64,000 nt of DNA from JAAZKI01 sp012799905 (GCA_050949415.1 JBMNFR010000002.1:1-64000), one strand, 5' to 3'; positions 25,995 through 36,128 are shown, counted from the stretch's first letter. The notes: generated by a model not told the origin, from the letters alone. Numbers and translations: made by a program.

Positions 25995-27065
25995 TTACTT
26001 CAAAGACTTCAATGCTTCGATAGCCTTGTCATGCCCCTGCTCTGCGGCCAGGCGGAACCACTTGGCCGCTTTCTTCGCGTCCTTGGCAACGCCGGAGCCA
26101 TCAAGGTAGCACATGCCTAAATTATACTGAGCAGAAGCGTCACCCTGCTTAGCGGCCAGGCTGAACCACTTGAACGCTTCTCGCTCGTTCTTGGCAACGC
26201 CGGAGCCATCAAGGTAGCACGCACCCAAATTATTTTGAGCAGAAGCGTCCCCCTGTTCTGCGGCCAGGCGGTACCACCTGAACGCTTTACGCGCGTCCTT
26301 GGCAACGCCGCGGCCTTCATTGTAGCACAAGCCTAAATTATTTTGAGCATCAACGTGCCCCTGTTCTGCGGCCTTGCGGTACCATTTGAACGCTTTGCGC
26401 TCATCTTTGACAACGCCTACGCCATCCTCGTAGCACACGGCTAAATTATACTGAGCATAATCATATCCTTGTTCCGCAGCCTTGCGGAACCATTTGACCG
26501 CTTCACGCTCATCTTTGGCAACGCCGGCGCCAAATAGACAACACACACCAAAATTATACTGGGCGCCTTCATGCCCCTGTTCTGCGGCCTTGCGGAACCA
26601 TTTGGCCGCTTTGCGCTCATCCTTGGCAACGCCGGCGCCCTCATCGTAGCACACTCCCAAATTATGCTGAGCGTCAATGTCCCCCTGTTCTGCGGCCTTG
26701 CGGAACCATTTGACCGCTTCACACATATCCACGGCAACACCTGTGCCCAATCGATAGCACACGCCCAAATTATTTTGAGCGGCAGTGTCCCCCTGTTCGG
26801 CGGCCTTGCGGTACCATTTGACCGCTTCACGCTCGTCCATTGCAACGCCGAGGCCATCCTGATAGCACACGCCTAAGCGATTTTGGGCGTCAGCATATCC
26901 CTGCTCCGCAGCCTTGCGGTACCACTTGAACGCTTCTTGCTCATCGACGGCAACGCCGATGCCATGTTCGTAGAATACTCCCATAACAAACTGGCCTGCG
27001 GCATCTCCGCGTTCTGCGGCCAGGCGAGACAATCTGACTACTTCGCCTTCTTCCTTGAAGTTCAT
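25995..27065 (-). CDS. Sel1-repeat protein, nine repeats
   Basis: This 356-residue cytoplasmic protein has about nine 36-residue Sel1-like repeats and the capping end EALKSLK. The ribosome-binding site AAAGGA is about nine bases before the ATG. Consensus residues (YNLGVCY, GVAKDERKA, WFRKAAEQG) are strongly conserved between repeats, as expected after recent internal duplication. It sits between hsdR and the ATPase pair, on the same strand as the whole island, 73 bp after hsdR. Confidence 0.88.
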   Translation of the reverse strand: MNFKEEGEVVRLSRLAAERGDAAGQFVMGVFYEHGIGVAVDEQEAFKWYRKAAEQGYADAQNRLGVCYQDGLGVAMDEREAVKWYRKAAEQGDTAAQNNLGVCYRLGTGVAVDMCEAVKWFRKAAEQGDIDAQHNLGVCYDEGAGVAKDERKAAKWFRKAAEQGHEGAQYNFGVCCLFGAGVAKDEREAVKWFRKAAEQGYDYAQYNLAVCYEDGVGVVKDERKAFKWYRKAAEQGHVDAQNNLGLCYNEGRGVAKDARKAFRWYRLAAEQGDASAQNNLGACYLDGSGVAKNEREAFKWFSLAAKQGDASAQYNLGMCYLDGSGVAKDAKKAAKWFRLAAEQGHDKAIEALKSLK

Positions 27066-27138
27066 AGAAGATTTCCTTTAATAATTTGGTTATTCCCCAG
27101 CGCCAATTCGCCTCCTGCCGGGGGGGCAATGCCTTCTG

Positions 27139-30100
27139 CTACGATGCAACGTAGTTGTAAAATGGCGATGGCAGAGCCGGGTAGACTCGATAAACATGAG
27201 CAAAAACTGCTTCTGTTTTGATCTTGATCTCATCATCAGAATACGTTTCCGGCAATCCGGTTTCATCACTCCAGAGAAAGTCATTAATCAAACCACGCAC
27301 CGCGTCTCTGGTGGCTTCCTTATCACGCCAGTGTTCAATTCGCAGTTTTTCGGCCTTGAGGGTTTCCAGCAACTTCACTGCAATATCCTTGATGCGCCGG
27401 ATATCACTCGCTGTCATCTCCGGTTTTTTCAACAAATCGAATACAGCCAGCGATTCTTCATCCAGATTCTCCCGAAGCGCCCTGCGCTCCTCGTCGCTAA
27501 GATGTTGATTGAACAGAATCAGAGCCTCAAAAGTCTTCTCAATGGTGACGCGATCCTTTTCACGGTTATACTCCGCGACAATCTCCTCGTAGTGCTTTTG
27601 AAAATCCGTCCGCGATGGATTCTGTTGCAGAAGACGCTGAAGACGAAGTTCAATGGCGGTTTTCAGATTCTGCACCGTGGTGCGCTTTGTCCGGCAGCGC
27701 TTGAACTCTTTGCGCAGAAGCTCAAAATCAATCTTGCTGATGTCAAAGACCATGCCTTCTCTGACAAGATCAGGGTCGTCTTGTGTCTTTATCGCCTCAT
27801 CTACAATCGGATGCAGTTGGCGGATAATATCAGTGACATCCGCCTGGGCGCGATCCTGTTGCAGGCTGTTATAGACGATATTGATGGCTTCGTAGTCGCT
27901 TCGGGAATCATTGATGCCTTCAGTGTTGATGCAGGCCTTGAACTTCGAGAACACTGCGCGGCACATCACTTCAAAGCGCTTACGCGTCTCGTCATTTTCG
28001 TTTGCTGCCTCCTTGGCTGCGAGAATCGCTGCATTCCGGGCAAAACCCGTCTGCTGAATGATCTCATCCAACGACGCATTTCGCTCTTCCAAGAAAGCTC
28101 GCACAAAGGCAATCGCTTCACGCAGATCAGCCAGCAGTTCCTCGTCGGGCCGGGCCGGTTCGGTTTTGCCGCTATCGCCACCACGCCCCGCATCGCCTGT
28201 TCCGGCGAAAGTCGCCAGCGCCTGGCGCAAGTTTTTGAGGATGCCGCAGTAATCGACGATCATCCCGTTGTTCTTGCCCTCGTTGACCCGGTTCGCTCGG
28301 GCAATGGCCTGCATTAGCGTGTGCGCCCTGAGCGGCTTGTCCAGGTATAAGGTCGAGAGACAAGGGACGTCAAAGCCGGTTAGCCACATGGCGCAGACAA
28401 TGGCAATGCGAAATGGGTGTTCCTCTTCCTTGAACGCATCGTCCAAGGCCAACCGCTGCTTATTCTGGAACTGCGGCAGTTTCCGCATTGCCTCGGGCAA
28501 GTCGATGCCCTCCTTGATTAGGCGACGGTGCGGGATGATGTCCAGCTCCCATTGGCGGAATTTTTCGACTTCGCCTTGTTCTTCGCTGATCACCACCGCC
28601 ATCTGCGTCTGGCGCATCCACTCAATCTGGCGTCGGCGATACTGTTCGTCCTGCTCGTCCGCAGCCTTGGCTGCCTGCGCTTCCAACTGGCCAATTCTCT
28701 CGTTCCAATAGAACTCAATCAGCTTGTGCATGCGAACGCAGGTGATTTTGTCGATGCAGACCAGCATCGCTTTGCCATTTTCCCACGCCGTGGAATAGTG
28801 CAGTACAAAATCGCGGGCTATCTGGTCAAGTCGTTTGCTGGCTGTGATGATGTGGTAATCGCGCTTGAGTTCCTGTTCCAGGCGCTGTTCCACATCGACA
28901 TCGTCCGTCTCCAGCTCTTCCAGCTTCTCGGCAATCCGTTCGTTCAAGTCGCCGACCGCCACGCCGAGCTTATCGCCGCGCGCATCGTAATAGAGCGGCA
29001 CCGTGGCCTTATCCTCCACGGCTCGCTGGAAATCGTAGGTGGAGACGTAATCACCGAATACCCGCCTGGTGATCTCGTCATCCTTAAAGAGCGGCGTGCC
29101 AGTAAAGCCGATATAGCTGGCATTCGGCAGAGCGTTGCGCATATTGAGCGCTAGGAGACCGTACTGGGTGCGATGGGCCTCGTCTGTGATTACGATGATG
29201 TCATCGCGCTGGGAGTAGGCCTCGCCTTCAGCCACAGGCTGATTGAATTTCTGGATTAGCGAAAACACATGCGATTTGTGCTGAGTCAGCAACTTGGCGA
29301 GATGTTCGCCGCTGGCTGCCCGGCACGGCTCGCGGTCGTTGTCCACCACGCCGCATCCGGCAAAGGTCTTGTAAATCTGCGTATCCAAGTCGTCGCGGTC
29401 AGTAAGGATCAAAAAGGTGAAGTTACCGCCCAGCTTTCGATGCACTTTGCGGGTGAAGAACACCATGGAATAGCTCTTGCCCGACCCCTGCGTATGCCAG
29501 AACACCCCCAGCTTGCCGTCTTTGCGCTTCCGCTCGCAAACCGCCTCAATGGCGCGGTTGACGCCCAAAAACTGATGATTGCGAGCCAGAATCTTCCGCG
29601 ATTCCCCGGTCGAGTCGTCAAAAACGATAAAGTTCTCCACCAGGTTCATGAAGTTGGCTTTCGTGCATACCCCTTTCAGCAGCGTCTCCATGTCCACTAC
29701 GCCCGGTTCATCTTCGGCCAGGCGTTTCCACTCATGGAAATGCTCGAACCGGCTGGTGAGCGAGCCAAGCTTGGCATCAACCCCGTTGGCCAGCACCACG
29801 ATGGCATTGTGATGAAACAGATGCGGAACCGTGTCCTTGTAATCCAGAAAGTTCTGTTCATAAGCGACGCGGATATCCTTGCTGACGTTCTTCAATTCCA
29901 TAAACAGCAGCGGCAGGCCATTGACAAAGCCGACAATGTCTGCCCGTCGGCGATAGAGATCACCGCGCACCCACAGCTCGCGCACGCAGAGGAAATGGTT
30001 GTGTTCAGGAACATCAAAGTCGAGCACTCGCAGCCGTCCGCGTTCGCGCTCGCCTTTGGCATTGCGAAAGGTGACCTGCACTCCGTCCTTGAGCAATTCG

Positions 30101-30378
30101 TACTTCTCGCGATTGGTGGCGACCATAGTTTGCGAGGCGGAAACCGTGACAATCTGGCGAACAGCATCGTCGTATGCCGCAGCCGGCAACCCGGGATTCA
30201 ATTCTGCGATTTTAGCACGCAGCGTGCGGGTCAATACCACCTCGCGGTCCGATGAACGCCCCAGCAGGCTATCCGGCCCGAAACCCTCGTTATAGGCATA
30301 CACCGACTCCCAGCCCAATTGCTCCAGGTAATCGGCCGTAGTCTGCTGAACGAGAGTGTCTTCGGTGTAGGAAGTCAC
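27139..30378 (-). CDS. hsdR: Type I restriction enzyme HsdR (motor and nuclease subunit)
   Basis: This 1079-residue protein has the full HsdR plan. The N-terminal PD-(D/E)XK nuclease has RRADIVGFVNGLPLLFMELK (about residues 143-162; Asp and E-x-K). Walker A is HTQGSGKS (about 293), DEAHRTQYG the Walker B, and GFTGTPLF motif III. WLTGFDVPCLSTLYLDKPL and QAIARANRV are motifs V and VI, and a helical C-terminal region contacts HsdM. It starts with GTG at 30378, with AAGGAG nine bases upstream. It is separated from hsdM/hsdS by the Hachiman-like genes and a RhuM-like fragment, an unusual order. The length is normal and the gene appears intact. Confidence 0.95.
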   Translation of the reverse strand: MTSYTEDTLVQQTTADYLEQLGWESVYAYNEGFGPDSLLGRSSDREVVLTRTLRAKIAELNPGLPAAAYDDAVRQIVTVSASQTMVATNREKYELLKDGVQVTFRNAKGERERGRLRVLDFDVPEHNHFLCVRELWVRGDLYRRRADIVGFVNGLPLLFMELKNVSKDIRVAYEQNFLDYKDTVPHLFHHNAIVVLANGVDAKLGSLTSRFEHFHEWKRLAEDEPGVVDMETLLKGVCTKANFMNLVENFIVFDDSTGESRKILARNHQFLGVNRAIEAVCERKRKDGKLGVFWHTQGSGKSYSMVFFTRKVHRKLGGNFTFLILTDRDDLDTQIYKTFAGCGVVDNDREPCRAASGEHLAKLLTQHKSHVFSLIQKFNQPVAEGEAYSQRDDIIVITDEAHRTQYGLLALNMRNALPNASYIGFTGTPLFKDDEITRRVFGDYVSTYDFQRAVEDKATVPLYYDARGDKLGVAVGDLNERIAEKLEELETDDVDVEQRLEQELKRDYHIITASKRLDQIARDFVLHYSTAWENGKAMLVCIDKITCVRMHKLIEFYWNERIGQLEAQAAKAADEQDEQYRRRQIEWMRQTQMAVVISEEQGEVEKFRQWELDIIPHRRLIKEGIDLPEAMRKLPQFQNKQRLALDDAFKEEEHPFRIAIVCAMWLTGFDVPCLSTLYLDKPLRAHTLMQAIARANRVNEGKNNGMIVDYCGILKNLRQALATFAGTGDAGRGGDSGKTEPARPDEELLADLREAIAFVRAFLEERNASLDEIIQQTGFARNAAILAAKEAANENDETRKRFEVMCRAVFSKFKACINTEGINDSRSDYEAINIVYNSLQQDRAQADVTDIIRQLHPIVDEAIKTQDDPDLVREGMVFDISKIDFELLRKEFKRCRTKRTTVQNLKTAIELRLQRLLQQNPSRTDFQKHYEEIVAEYNREKDRVTIEKTFEALILFNQHLSDEERRALRENLDEESLAVFDLLKKPEMTASDIRRIKDIAVKLLETLKAEKLRIEHWRDKEATRDAVRGLINDFLWSDETGLPETYSDDEIKIKTEAVFAHVYRVYPALPSPFYNYVAS

Positions 30379-30551
30379 TTAATTGCTCTCCTTTTATCGA
30401 GGCGGTTCACAATCAAACCATTCCATAAATTGACCAAGGAACCCAATCAGCACTGCGGCATGAAAGCTGCACTCCATGTTTTTACTCTATAACTATAACA
30501 ATCATGCTTCAACTTTCAGCACGGGGTTTTGTCGAGCATAGCACCATGACA

Positions 30552-30582
30552 AGTGGTTGACCGGTATTCCCGGACAACCACT
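30552..30582. repeat. Hairpin after the RhuM-like fragment
   Basis: AGTGGTTG pairs with CAACCACT around a 15-base loop. It lies directly after the alternative-frame stop of the fragment. There is no T-tract, so termination is uncertain. Confidence 0.5.
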
Positions 30583-30861
30583 CAATTATCAAGTTCGTCT
30601 TCGCTGAAAATATTGCGGATATGCCCAGAAATGGCCTTTTTGCTGAAATTCGGAAATCCCGAATTTCTTCATCACATCCGCTTCAACCAGCTCGCCTTCG
30701 ACAAAAATGTTTTTGATGTGCTCATTGATGGTTGACTTGGCTTTGCCAAACAGCCTCGCCATGTGGTCCTGAGTCAGCCAGACCGTCTCATCCTCCAACC
30801 GGACATCAATTCTAATTTTACCGTCAGCAGCCTGGTATATAAGAAGTTCTGAATTATTCAT
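30582..30861 (-). pseudogene. RhuM-family fragment, mosaic and frameshifted
   Basis: The start at 30861 has GGAG ten bases upstream. It encodes ELLIYQAADGKIRIDVRLED, VWLTQDHMARLFGKAKSTIN and EHIKNIFVEGELVEADVMKK, the N-terminal half of RhuM-type proteins. After FGISEFQQ the frame runs into an early stop (30589). The other frame continues with KKAISGHIRNIFSEDELDN and a stop at 30582. That peptide is a second copy of the same HIxNIFxExEL motif, so two related genes were fused by a deletion. RhuM genes often sit inside type I restriction loci, as here. A functional protein is unlikely. Confidence 0.7.
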
Positions 30862-30925
30862 ACCGCTGGCTCCGCAATGATTTTTGAACAAAAATACTTC
30901 CGGCACTGTGAGTCGTAGCTACCGC

Positions 30926-33900
30926 TCAAGAGCTCTCTCCAGCAAGAATCTCCCATACTTTCTTATAACCTTCTCCATTCAAGCTGGCTTGAGCCGGCCT
31001 TGCGTGGTCCCAATCTTTAGCGGACATGGCCTTCAAGAAAATACGTGCCTTCCCGACAGAATACCGTCCGTCGTCATCCATCATGGCATCCCGGTAAAGG
31101 GCGCCAAGTTTTTCAGCCATGTTTCGGGGGGCGGAATTCATGCGCATCAATACAGCATCTTCCGTACGAACGCCATAATAAATCATTGCTGGCAGAGCAT
31201 TAATGCGGCGGCGCTCAGTCTCGGACATCTTCTCAAAATCCATTCCTGAAACATGGCTTAAAGCCGACACTCCCCAAGGGCCGTTATTGACGATTGTACG
31301 ATAGATTGCTTTGCAAGCATTGGTAAACGCATCAGTCTCCGTGTACTTTCCGCCGTTTGAAAAATACTTTTTCGCTATGTCTTCCAACCTCGCGCCGTTC
31401 ACCCAGTCACGGGTGATATTGGACAAATGAACGTGGTCAAATCCATCACCGCCGATTTCTTCCAGCGACTGCTTTAGCTGGGGAATATTGAGCATGATTC
31501 CGAATAGGTCGGCCATGCGGCCTGCATTTCCAAACAAGCTTTCCGGCGCCCAATCATCTGGCTTCAGTCGCTCTTCGAGATTCCGCAAGCCGCTCATCGC
31601 CTTCTGCACCCCTTCAGGAGAAAAACCGGTCAAGTCGGCCATTTCCGCTGTCCCAGGAAGCGTATTAGCCAACTTACGGGCATAGCTCTTCGTGGCATTC
31701 AGTAAAGCCTCGGCTTTGTCTCGCTGGGCAGGGTCTTTGCGCAGAGTCGTATAGCCATAAGTCTGCCGAAGAAGTTGCTCGGATTCCGCTAACACTGCAT
31801 CCAGATTCTTCTTTTCTGCCCAAAGATGGGCGATGTAACAACGAAAATCTTCCCACTGATCCTTCCAAATAACGGCATCAAGATTGTGGAGTTGCCCTTG
31901 GGCGGCGAGATCATCAAGCATCACAACCAAGCGGGAGGCGAGAGCGCCGGTTGCTCGGCTGAGAAAATCAATCTTAGCCCCTCTATTATCGCCTTCTGCC
32001 AAACCAATCACACCAACACTGTCCTGTCCTATTCGGCCCGCCCTCCCTGCGAGGTTCCAAAATTCCCTAGGACTCATTTCGACTCCATAGGGCAATTTGT
32101 GTGATTGTAAAAAAATCGATGAAACAGGGAAGTTAATTCCCTGCGCCAGAGTCAATGTAGCACACAAAACGCGCAGATGGCCGGACTCCGCGAGCCACTC
32201 CATAAGCGCCCGGATTTCATCGGACAACCCCGCATGGTGGACACCGACTCCGTGGTCGAGCATTTTTATCAGCTCAAAACTTTGGCTGACTTCGGTCTTG
32301 AGAAAATCCTGAACCAGCCGCACATCGTCGGGAATGACATCGAACCTCGGAATGCTGTTCGTTGCATGGCGCGCCATGCTCCAGACCGTGTTGATGTTAT
32401 TGGCGACGGCAATACTGGTGCCTCGGGTAGACATGATGGAAGCCATTGCTGCCGTCTGCAAACCCAATCCAACTTGTTGCTCCTTGGTCAACACTTTACT
32501 CTTCGGCACATCTATCGGCTTGCAATCGCCCACACGATGCGTACCGCGTAGCTTCATAGCTCTCTCGGTGACGGTCAGAGTTTCATACTCCAATCGCCAC
32601 CCGGCGCGTTCGCTGTCATCCGCGACCGCACGGTAGAGCCCGACAATTCGTTCGTTGGGTTTCCAGGCGGTAGTGCTGAAACTGATCGCATTCCCGGCAT
32701 TGATATCACCTGCAAGCCAACGCGTCACACTCTCACTGCTTTCGACATAGGGCATTAACAATAGAAAATTGGCTCGGAGGCAATCACGCTTAATGGTGGC
32801 GAGAAGGAGTTCGATCCGTAATCCTCGACCCTCCGTTTCGAGATTGTGCGCTTCGTCCATCACCACCAATGCCAACGGACGCGTGTCCGGCACGCCCTTG
32901 TTGCGGATGACCAGCGAGAGCTTTTCCGGTGTGGCAACCAATATATCGAAAGGCTTTTCCTGGGCGGCAAGAAGTTCCTTTTCAAAAGTATCAATTTCAA
33001 TAGCTCCACTAAGTTGCTCGACCCGCAGCCCAATCGGTTGGAAGTCTCTGCGTAATCTTCGGGTAATCTGGGCAGTCAACGCTCTGGTCGGCGCAACATA
33101 GGCGACCCAGCCACCGTCTGCACTGAATTGGTTGAGTGCCTGAAGAATCCGAAATTGCGCCAGCAAGGTCTTGCCGCCGGAGGTCGGCATATCGATCACG
33201 ATAGCTGTCTTGGCTTGATCAAGAAGCCCCTGTTCAAGCAGGGCAGCTCGTTGTGGCGGCAACAATTCAAACATCGCTTGATGCTCTCGTTTGGTCAGTG
33301 CATCGACGAATTTCGACATGCGGGAGTTGACGGTTCGCGTACCCCACCACAAAGAGTTGGTGACCATCATACGGGAGGCGGAATGAAGCCAGCGCAGAAT
33401 CACCTCGTGTCGTGCATCGCCCGAAGCGGTTGCGGCCTTAATGCCTGCCTCAAAATGCTTGTCGAGGTCGCTGAAGATGGCAGGATTTTGCCCTTGCAGC
33501 ATGTATTCAGCAAGGATTTCCGTTGCCTTCGCCCAATGATAAAGGGCAATCAGTCTCAGGGCAATAGATCGGTTTTCTATTGCGGAATCATTATTGAGAC
33601 ATGTCTCCTCATGCGTTTTCTGGTCTTCTCGCAGCCCTGCGATAATTTCACGGATACGGTCAAGATCATCCCAGCCATCTTTGCGGAACAGGCGCACCCA
33701 ACACTCGAACAAACGATAAAGCAGCCGTCTATCCCACGGCGCATCCGCGACTGACGGCGCCTCAATCGCGGCTTTATTTTCCGTGAACCAGCGTCGCAGG
33801 TCTGACCAGCGATCCCCGCAATAAGCAAGAGCAGCCAGTTGCAGCACATGGAAAATACGCTCTTCCGTGTTTTTCGGTATGGGCGCCAGACGACGAATGT

Positions 33901-34195
33901 CGAAAGCTTGATGCGAGGCAGCCGCAGCCTGCTCTCGCAGCGCGTTGTCGCTGCTGTCACGGCTCAGAGCGTCCAATCCCTCAACCGCAGCTATTTCATA
34001 GGCTAGGGCGACGCGATCCAAAAGCCCTTCGTCAGCCTCATCTTCGACAAAAGAAAAAGTGATTTGACGGCCGACCGCCTGCTGAGCCAGCCGCTCATTG
34101 ACTACTTCGGCCGCACGGATGCGATCAGCTTTGGGGATCGCATCGAGCGCCCAGTGAGTTTGAAGATTTTTAAGCGCCGCAGCGGTAATGGTCAT
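30926..34195 (-). CDS. hamB: Hachiman-like SF2 helicase HamB
   Basis: This 1089-residue superfamily 2 helicase of COG1204 type has an alpha-helical N-terminal region (residues 1-310). Then follow Walker A DMPTSGGKTLL (about 335), YVAPTRALTAQ (motif Ia), LVVMDEAHNLE (motif II, about 445), VHHAGLSDEIRALMEWLAES, TLTLAQGINFPVSS and GRAGRIGQDS (motif VI). In Hachiman the helicase surveys DNA and releases the HamA nuclease. The start overlaps the hamA stop (ATGA at 34192-34195). The protein is somewhat longer than many HamB proteins because of the N-terminal region. AbpAB systems have the same two-gene plan, so the subtype is open. Confidence 0.8.
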   Translation of the reverse strand: MTITAAALKNLQTHWALDAIPKADRIRAAEVVNERLAQQAVGRQITFSFVEDEADEGLLDRVALAYEIAAVEGLDALSRDSSDNALREQAAAASHQAFDIRRLAPIPKNTEERIFHVLQLAALAYCGDRWSDLRRWFTENKAAIEAPSVADAPWDRRLLYRLFECWVRLFRKDGWDDLDRIREIIAGLREDQKTHEETCLNNDSAIENRSIALRLIALYHWAKATEILAEYMLQGQNPAIFSDLDKHFEAGIKAATASGDARHEVILRWLHSASRMMVTNSLWWGTRTVNSRMSKFVDALTKREHQAMFELLPPQRAALLEQGLLDQAKTAIVIDMPTSGGKTLLAQFRILQALNQFSADGGWVAYVAPTRALTAQITRRLRRDFQPIGLRVEQLSGAIEIDTFEKELLAAQEKPFDILVATPEKLSLVIRNKGVPDTRPLALVVMDEAHNLETEGRGLRIELLLATIKRDCLRANFLLLMPYVESSESVTRWLAGDINAGNAISFSTTAWKPNERIVGLYRAVADDSERAGWRLEYETLTVTERAMKLRGTHRVGDCKPIDVPKSKVLTKEQQVGLGLQTAAMASIMSTRGTSIAVANNINTVWSMARHATNSIPRFDVIPDDVRLVQDFLKTEVSQSFELIKMLDHGVGVHHAGLSDEIRALMEWLAESGHLRVLCATLTLAQGINFPVSSIFLQSHKLPYGVEMSPREFWNLAGRAGRIGQDSVGVIGLAEGDNRGAKIDFLSRATGALASRLVVMLDDLAAQGQLHNLDAVIWKDQWEDFRCYIAHLWAEKKNLDAVLAESEQLLRQTYGYTTLRKDPAQRDKAEALLNATKSYARKLANTLPGTAEMADLTGFSPEGVQKAMSGLRNLEERLKPDDWAPESLFGNAGRMADLFGIMLNIPQLKQSLEEIGGDGFDHVHLSNITRDWVNGARLEDIAKKYFSNGGKYTETDAFTNACKAIYRTIVNNGPWGVSALSHVSGMDFEKMSETERRRINALPAMIYYGVRTEDAVLMRMNSAPRNMAEKLGALYRDAMMDDDGRYSVGKARIFLKAMSAKDWDHARPAQASLNGEGYKKVWEILAGESS

Positions 34196-34986
34196 GTGTC
34201 ACCTCCCGCCCGTGTTGCCAATGCTTGTGTCGCCAGGTTACCGATTGCACCGGCCGGCAAATACAACGCCAGCAGCTCAATCTGCATGGCCGCCGGGCAA
34301 TCTTTGCCAAGCTTCTCAACCCGTACGCGCACGTCGTCCACGCACGGCGAAACATCGCGCACGAGTACGCCAAAAAGCTGGACGTCCGAATTATTGTTGA
34401 TATAACGCTTAGCGGCTGCCTTGAAACGGCCTTCCCAAGTCGCATTCTTGGCGCGATGAGCCAGATACATAAACAGACCTTGGCGGATGCTTGTCTTATC
34501 CCGCAGGTCTTCCAACTGCTGCTTCAGCCCGGTGCGCCCATAAACGACACTGGGCGGATACTCGGCTTCCCCGGATGTCTTGACCTCTCCAAAGACAAAG
34601 CAGTCGCCCTGCTTGTCTCTTTGAATGCCCACAAGATCGGCGCCCGGCAGGCTGGAACCGCTCTTGCGTTCATCACGACTGTCCGGCCAGGGGAACATGC
34701 AATTTCGATGCTCGGTCAGATAGGCTTCAGCAATGGCTTCGCCGACCCGCCAACCCTCGACGTCATCGGGCGTGTCCAAAGCACGAGCCAGTTGCTCATG
34801 CTCGAAAGAAGTTTCCACGACTCCGGCCAACAGTTCTTCGATGTCAGCTTTACCTTGGATATCAAAGACCAACGCGGAAACCTGACCATGAATCGCAGCG
34901 TCTAGTTCTTTCGCGTTCCATGAGCGTCCCATTCCGATACATGGCAACTCCCCAAGGCGATAGCACACAGTCCCAACAGCAATCAT
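34192..34986 (-). CDS. hamA: HamA-like DUF1837 nuclease (Hachiman effector)
   Basis: This 264-residue protein carries the DUF1837/HamA core: GEAIAEAYL (about residue 82), PGADLVGIQRD (Asp117) and CFVFGEVKTS (Glu134-x-Lys136). The D...E-x-K set is the nuclease site of HamA-type effectors. I start it at 34986, where GGGGAGG lies seven bases upstream and the ATG overlaps the hsdS stop (ATGA). The frame is open back to 35091, but that region is coding for hsdS. It is followed directly by the HamB-like helicase. The pair normally gives broad antiphage defence by degrading DNA on damage sensing; here it is an internal part of a type I operon. Confidence 0.8.
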   Translation of the reverse strand: MIAVGTVCYRLGELPCIGMGRSWNAKELDAAIHGQVSALVFDIQGKADIEELLAGVVETSFEHEQLARALDTPDDVEGWRVGEAIAEAYLTEHRNCMFPWPDSRDERKSGSSLPGADLVGIQRDKQGDCFVFGEVKTSGEAEYPPSVVYGRTGLKQQLEDLRDKTSIRQGLFMYLAHRAKNATWEGRFKAAAKRYINNNSDVQLFGVLVRDVSPCVDDVRVRVEKLGKDCPAAMQIELLALYLPAGAIGNLATQALATRAGGDT

Positions 34987-36128
34987 ACCGCCACCTCCCC
35001 GTTCATCAACTTGGGCAAAAGAAGGTCGCGGGCGCGGGAGAGTGAGGTGTTCTGCCGCTTCAATAAGTCCATTTGTTGGTGTATTGGCCAAACCGTTTCC
35101 TCGAATAATCGAAAAGTTTTCTGATCGGCAATCAATATTGAGCGACTGTGAGCGAAATCACGATTCAACCCAGGAACCGCAACATCTGTGCTGATGAAGG
35201 ACATCTGTTGCAGGGCGTAATAAAGGAAGAAAGAGCAGAGTTCTGAATCAATGTAGTACACCGTGTCGATGGGGTGACAATCAGTCGACGACCAGTACAC
35301 GCTCCCCACATTGCCCTTCCGACCGACGATGATAGTAGGACCGGGCACAAAGGCTTTTGCGTGAGTCCCAACAATTCCACTTGATCCGTATACCGGAAAA
35401 GCCCCGGGGATTCGGTCGTCTTCCTTCAAAGCTTTGCCATATTTTAGAGGCGCGACATCCCCCAACGTCTTCCTCTCCCACCCTTCCGGTACGCCGTTGA
35501 TGATTGGAGTGTGTTCGTGGCCGGGGAAGCGGAGATGGACGAACCATTCCCTGTAAAGCAGCCGCGCTGCCTGCTCCAACAAGGCAATCCGCCGTCGGTT
35601 GTTCTCAATCAAGTCGTCGTAGGCGGAGAGGAGATCGACGATCTCATCCTGTTTTTTAGGTTCAAGGAGAGGAATCTGCAAATTTCCAAGAATTTTAGTA
35701 TTGAGATTGAGCATTGTTGTGCCAATGGCGTTACGTTCAAGCCATTCAACGCTCTGGCGAAGATTAAGAAAATAAAATAGAAACTTAGAGCGCAATTTTT
35801 CTTCTGGCGGTTCAATCTTGATGCACCCGGTCCCACAGAGGAATCCAGCCTGATCTTCACTAACATATGCACACTTGCCGATTTCTCCTCGGCGCGGGAA
35901 TACTACAGAGCCTGCTTTCAGGAAATGACGTGATAGTTGATTGGCCTTAGTCTCTGGAACGCGCGCTATGCTGCTTTCATCAACTCGGCCATTACGAATA
36001 TCTTTTGGCATCACCACTGGAATACCTTCTTCAGAATATTCGTGTTGGTGAAGTTGTGAACCAAATGGCCCAGTCTGAATCAAGCCACCCCATGTTTCGA
36101 CGATTTCGCTTAGCGTAGCAGTCTTCAT
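34983..36128 (-). CDS. hsdS: Type I restriction specificity subunit HsdS
   Basis: This 381-residue protein has two target-recognition domains. The first covers residues 1-180 (SEIVETWGGLIQTGPFGSQL onward, ending in the LDLLSAYDDLIENNRRRIAL-type coiled coil). The second starts at about 210 (EGWERKTLGDVAPLKYGK) and ends in a similar coil (QQMDLLKRQNTSLSRARDLL). The ATG overlaps the hsdM stop (ATGA at 36125-36128) and its stop overlaps the hamA start. The recognition sequence cannot be read from the DNA. The protein is slightly short for HsdS but has both halves. Confidence 0.93.
   Translation of the reverse strand: MKTATLSEIVETWGGLIQTGPFGSQLHQHEYSEEGIPVVMPKDIRNGRVDESSIARVPETKANQLSRHFLKAGSVVFPRRGEIGKCAYVSEDQAGFLCGTGCIKIEPPEEKLRSKFLFYFLNLRQSVEWLERNAIGTTMLNLNTKILGNLQIPLLEPKKQDEIVDLLSAYDDLIENNRRRIALLEQAARLLYREWFVHLRFPGHEHTPIINGVPEGWERKTLGDVAPLKYGKALKEDDRIPGAFPVYGSSGIVGTHAKAFVPGPTIIVGRKGNVGSVYWSSTDCHPIDTVYYIDSELCSFFLYYALQQMSFISTDVAVPGLNRDFAHSRSILIADQKTFRLFEETVWPIHQQMDLLKRQNTSLSRARDLLLPKLMNGEVAV

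Noticed and set aside
27196..28317. Long plus-strand frame opposite hsdR
   Set aside because: Antisense of hsdR with no ribosome-binding site.
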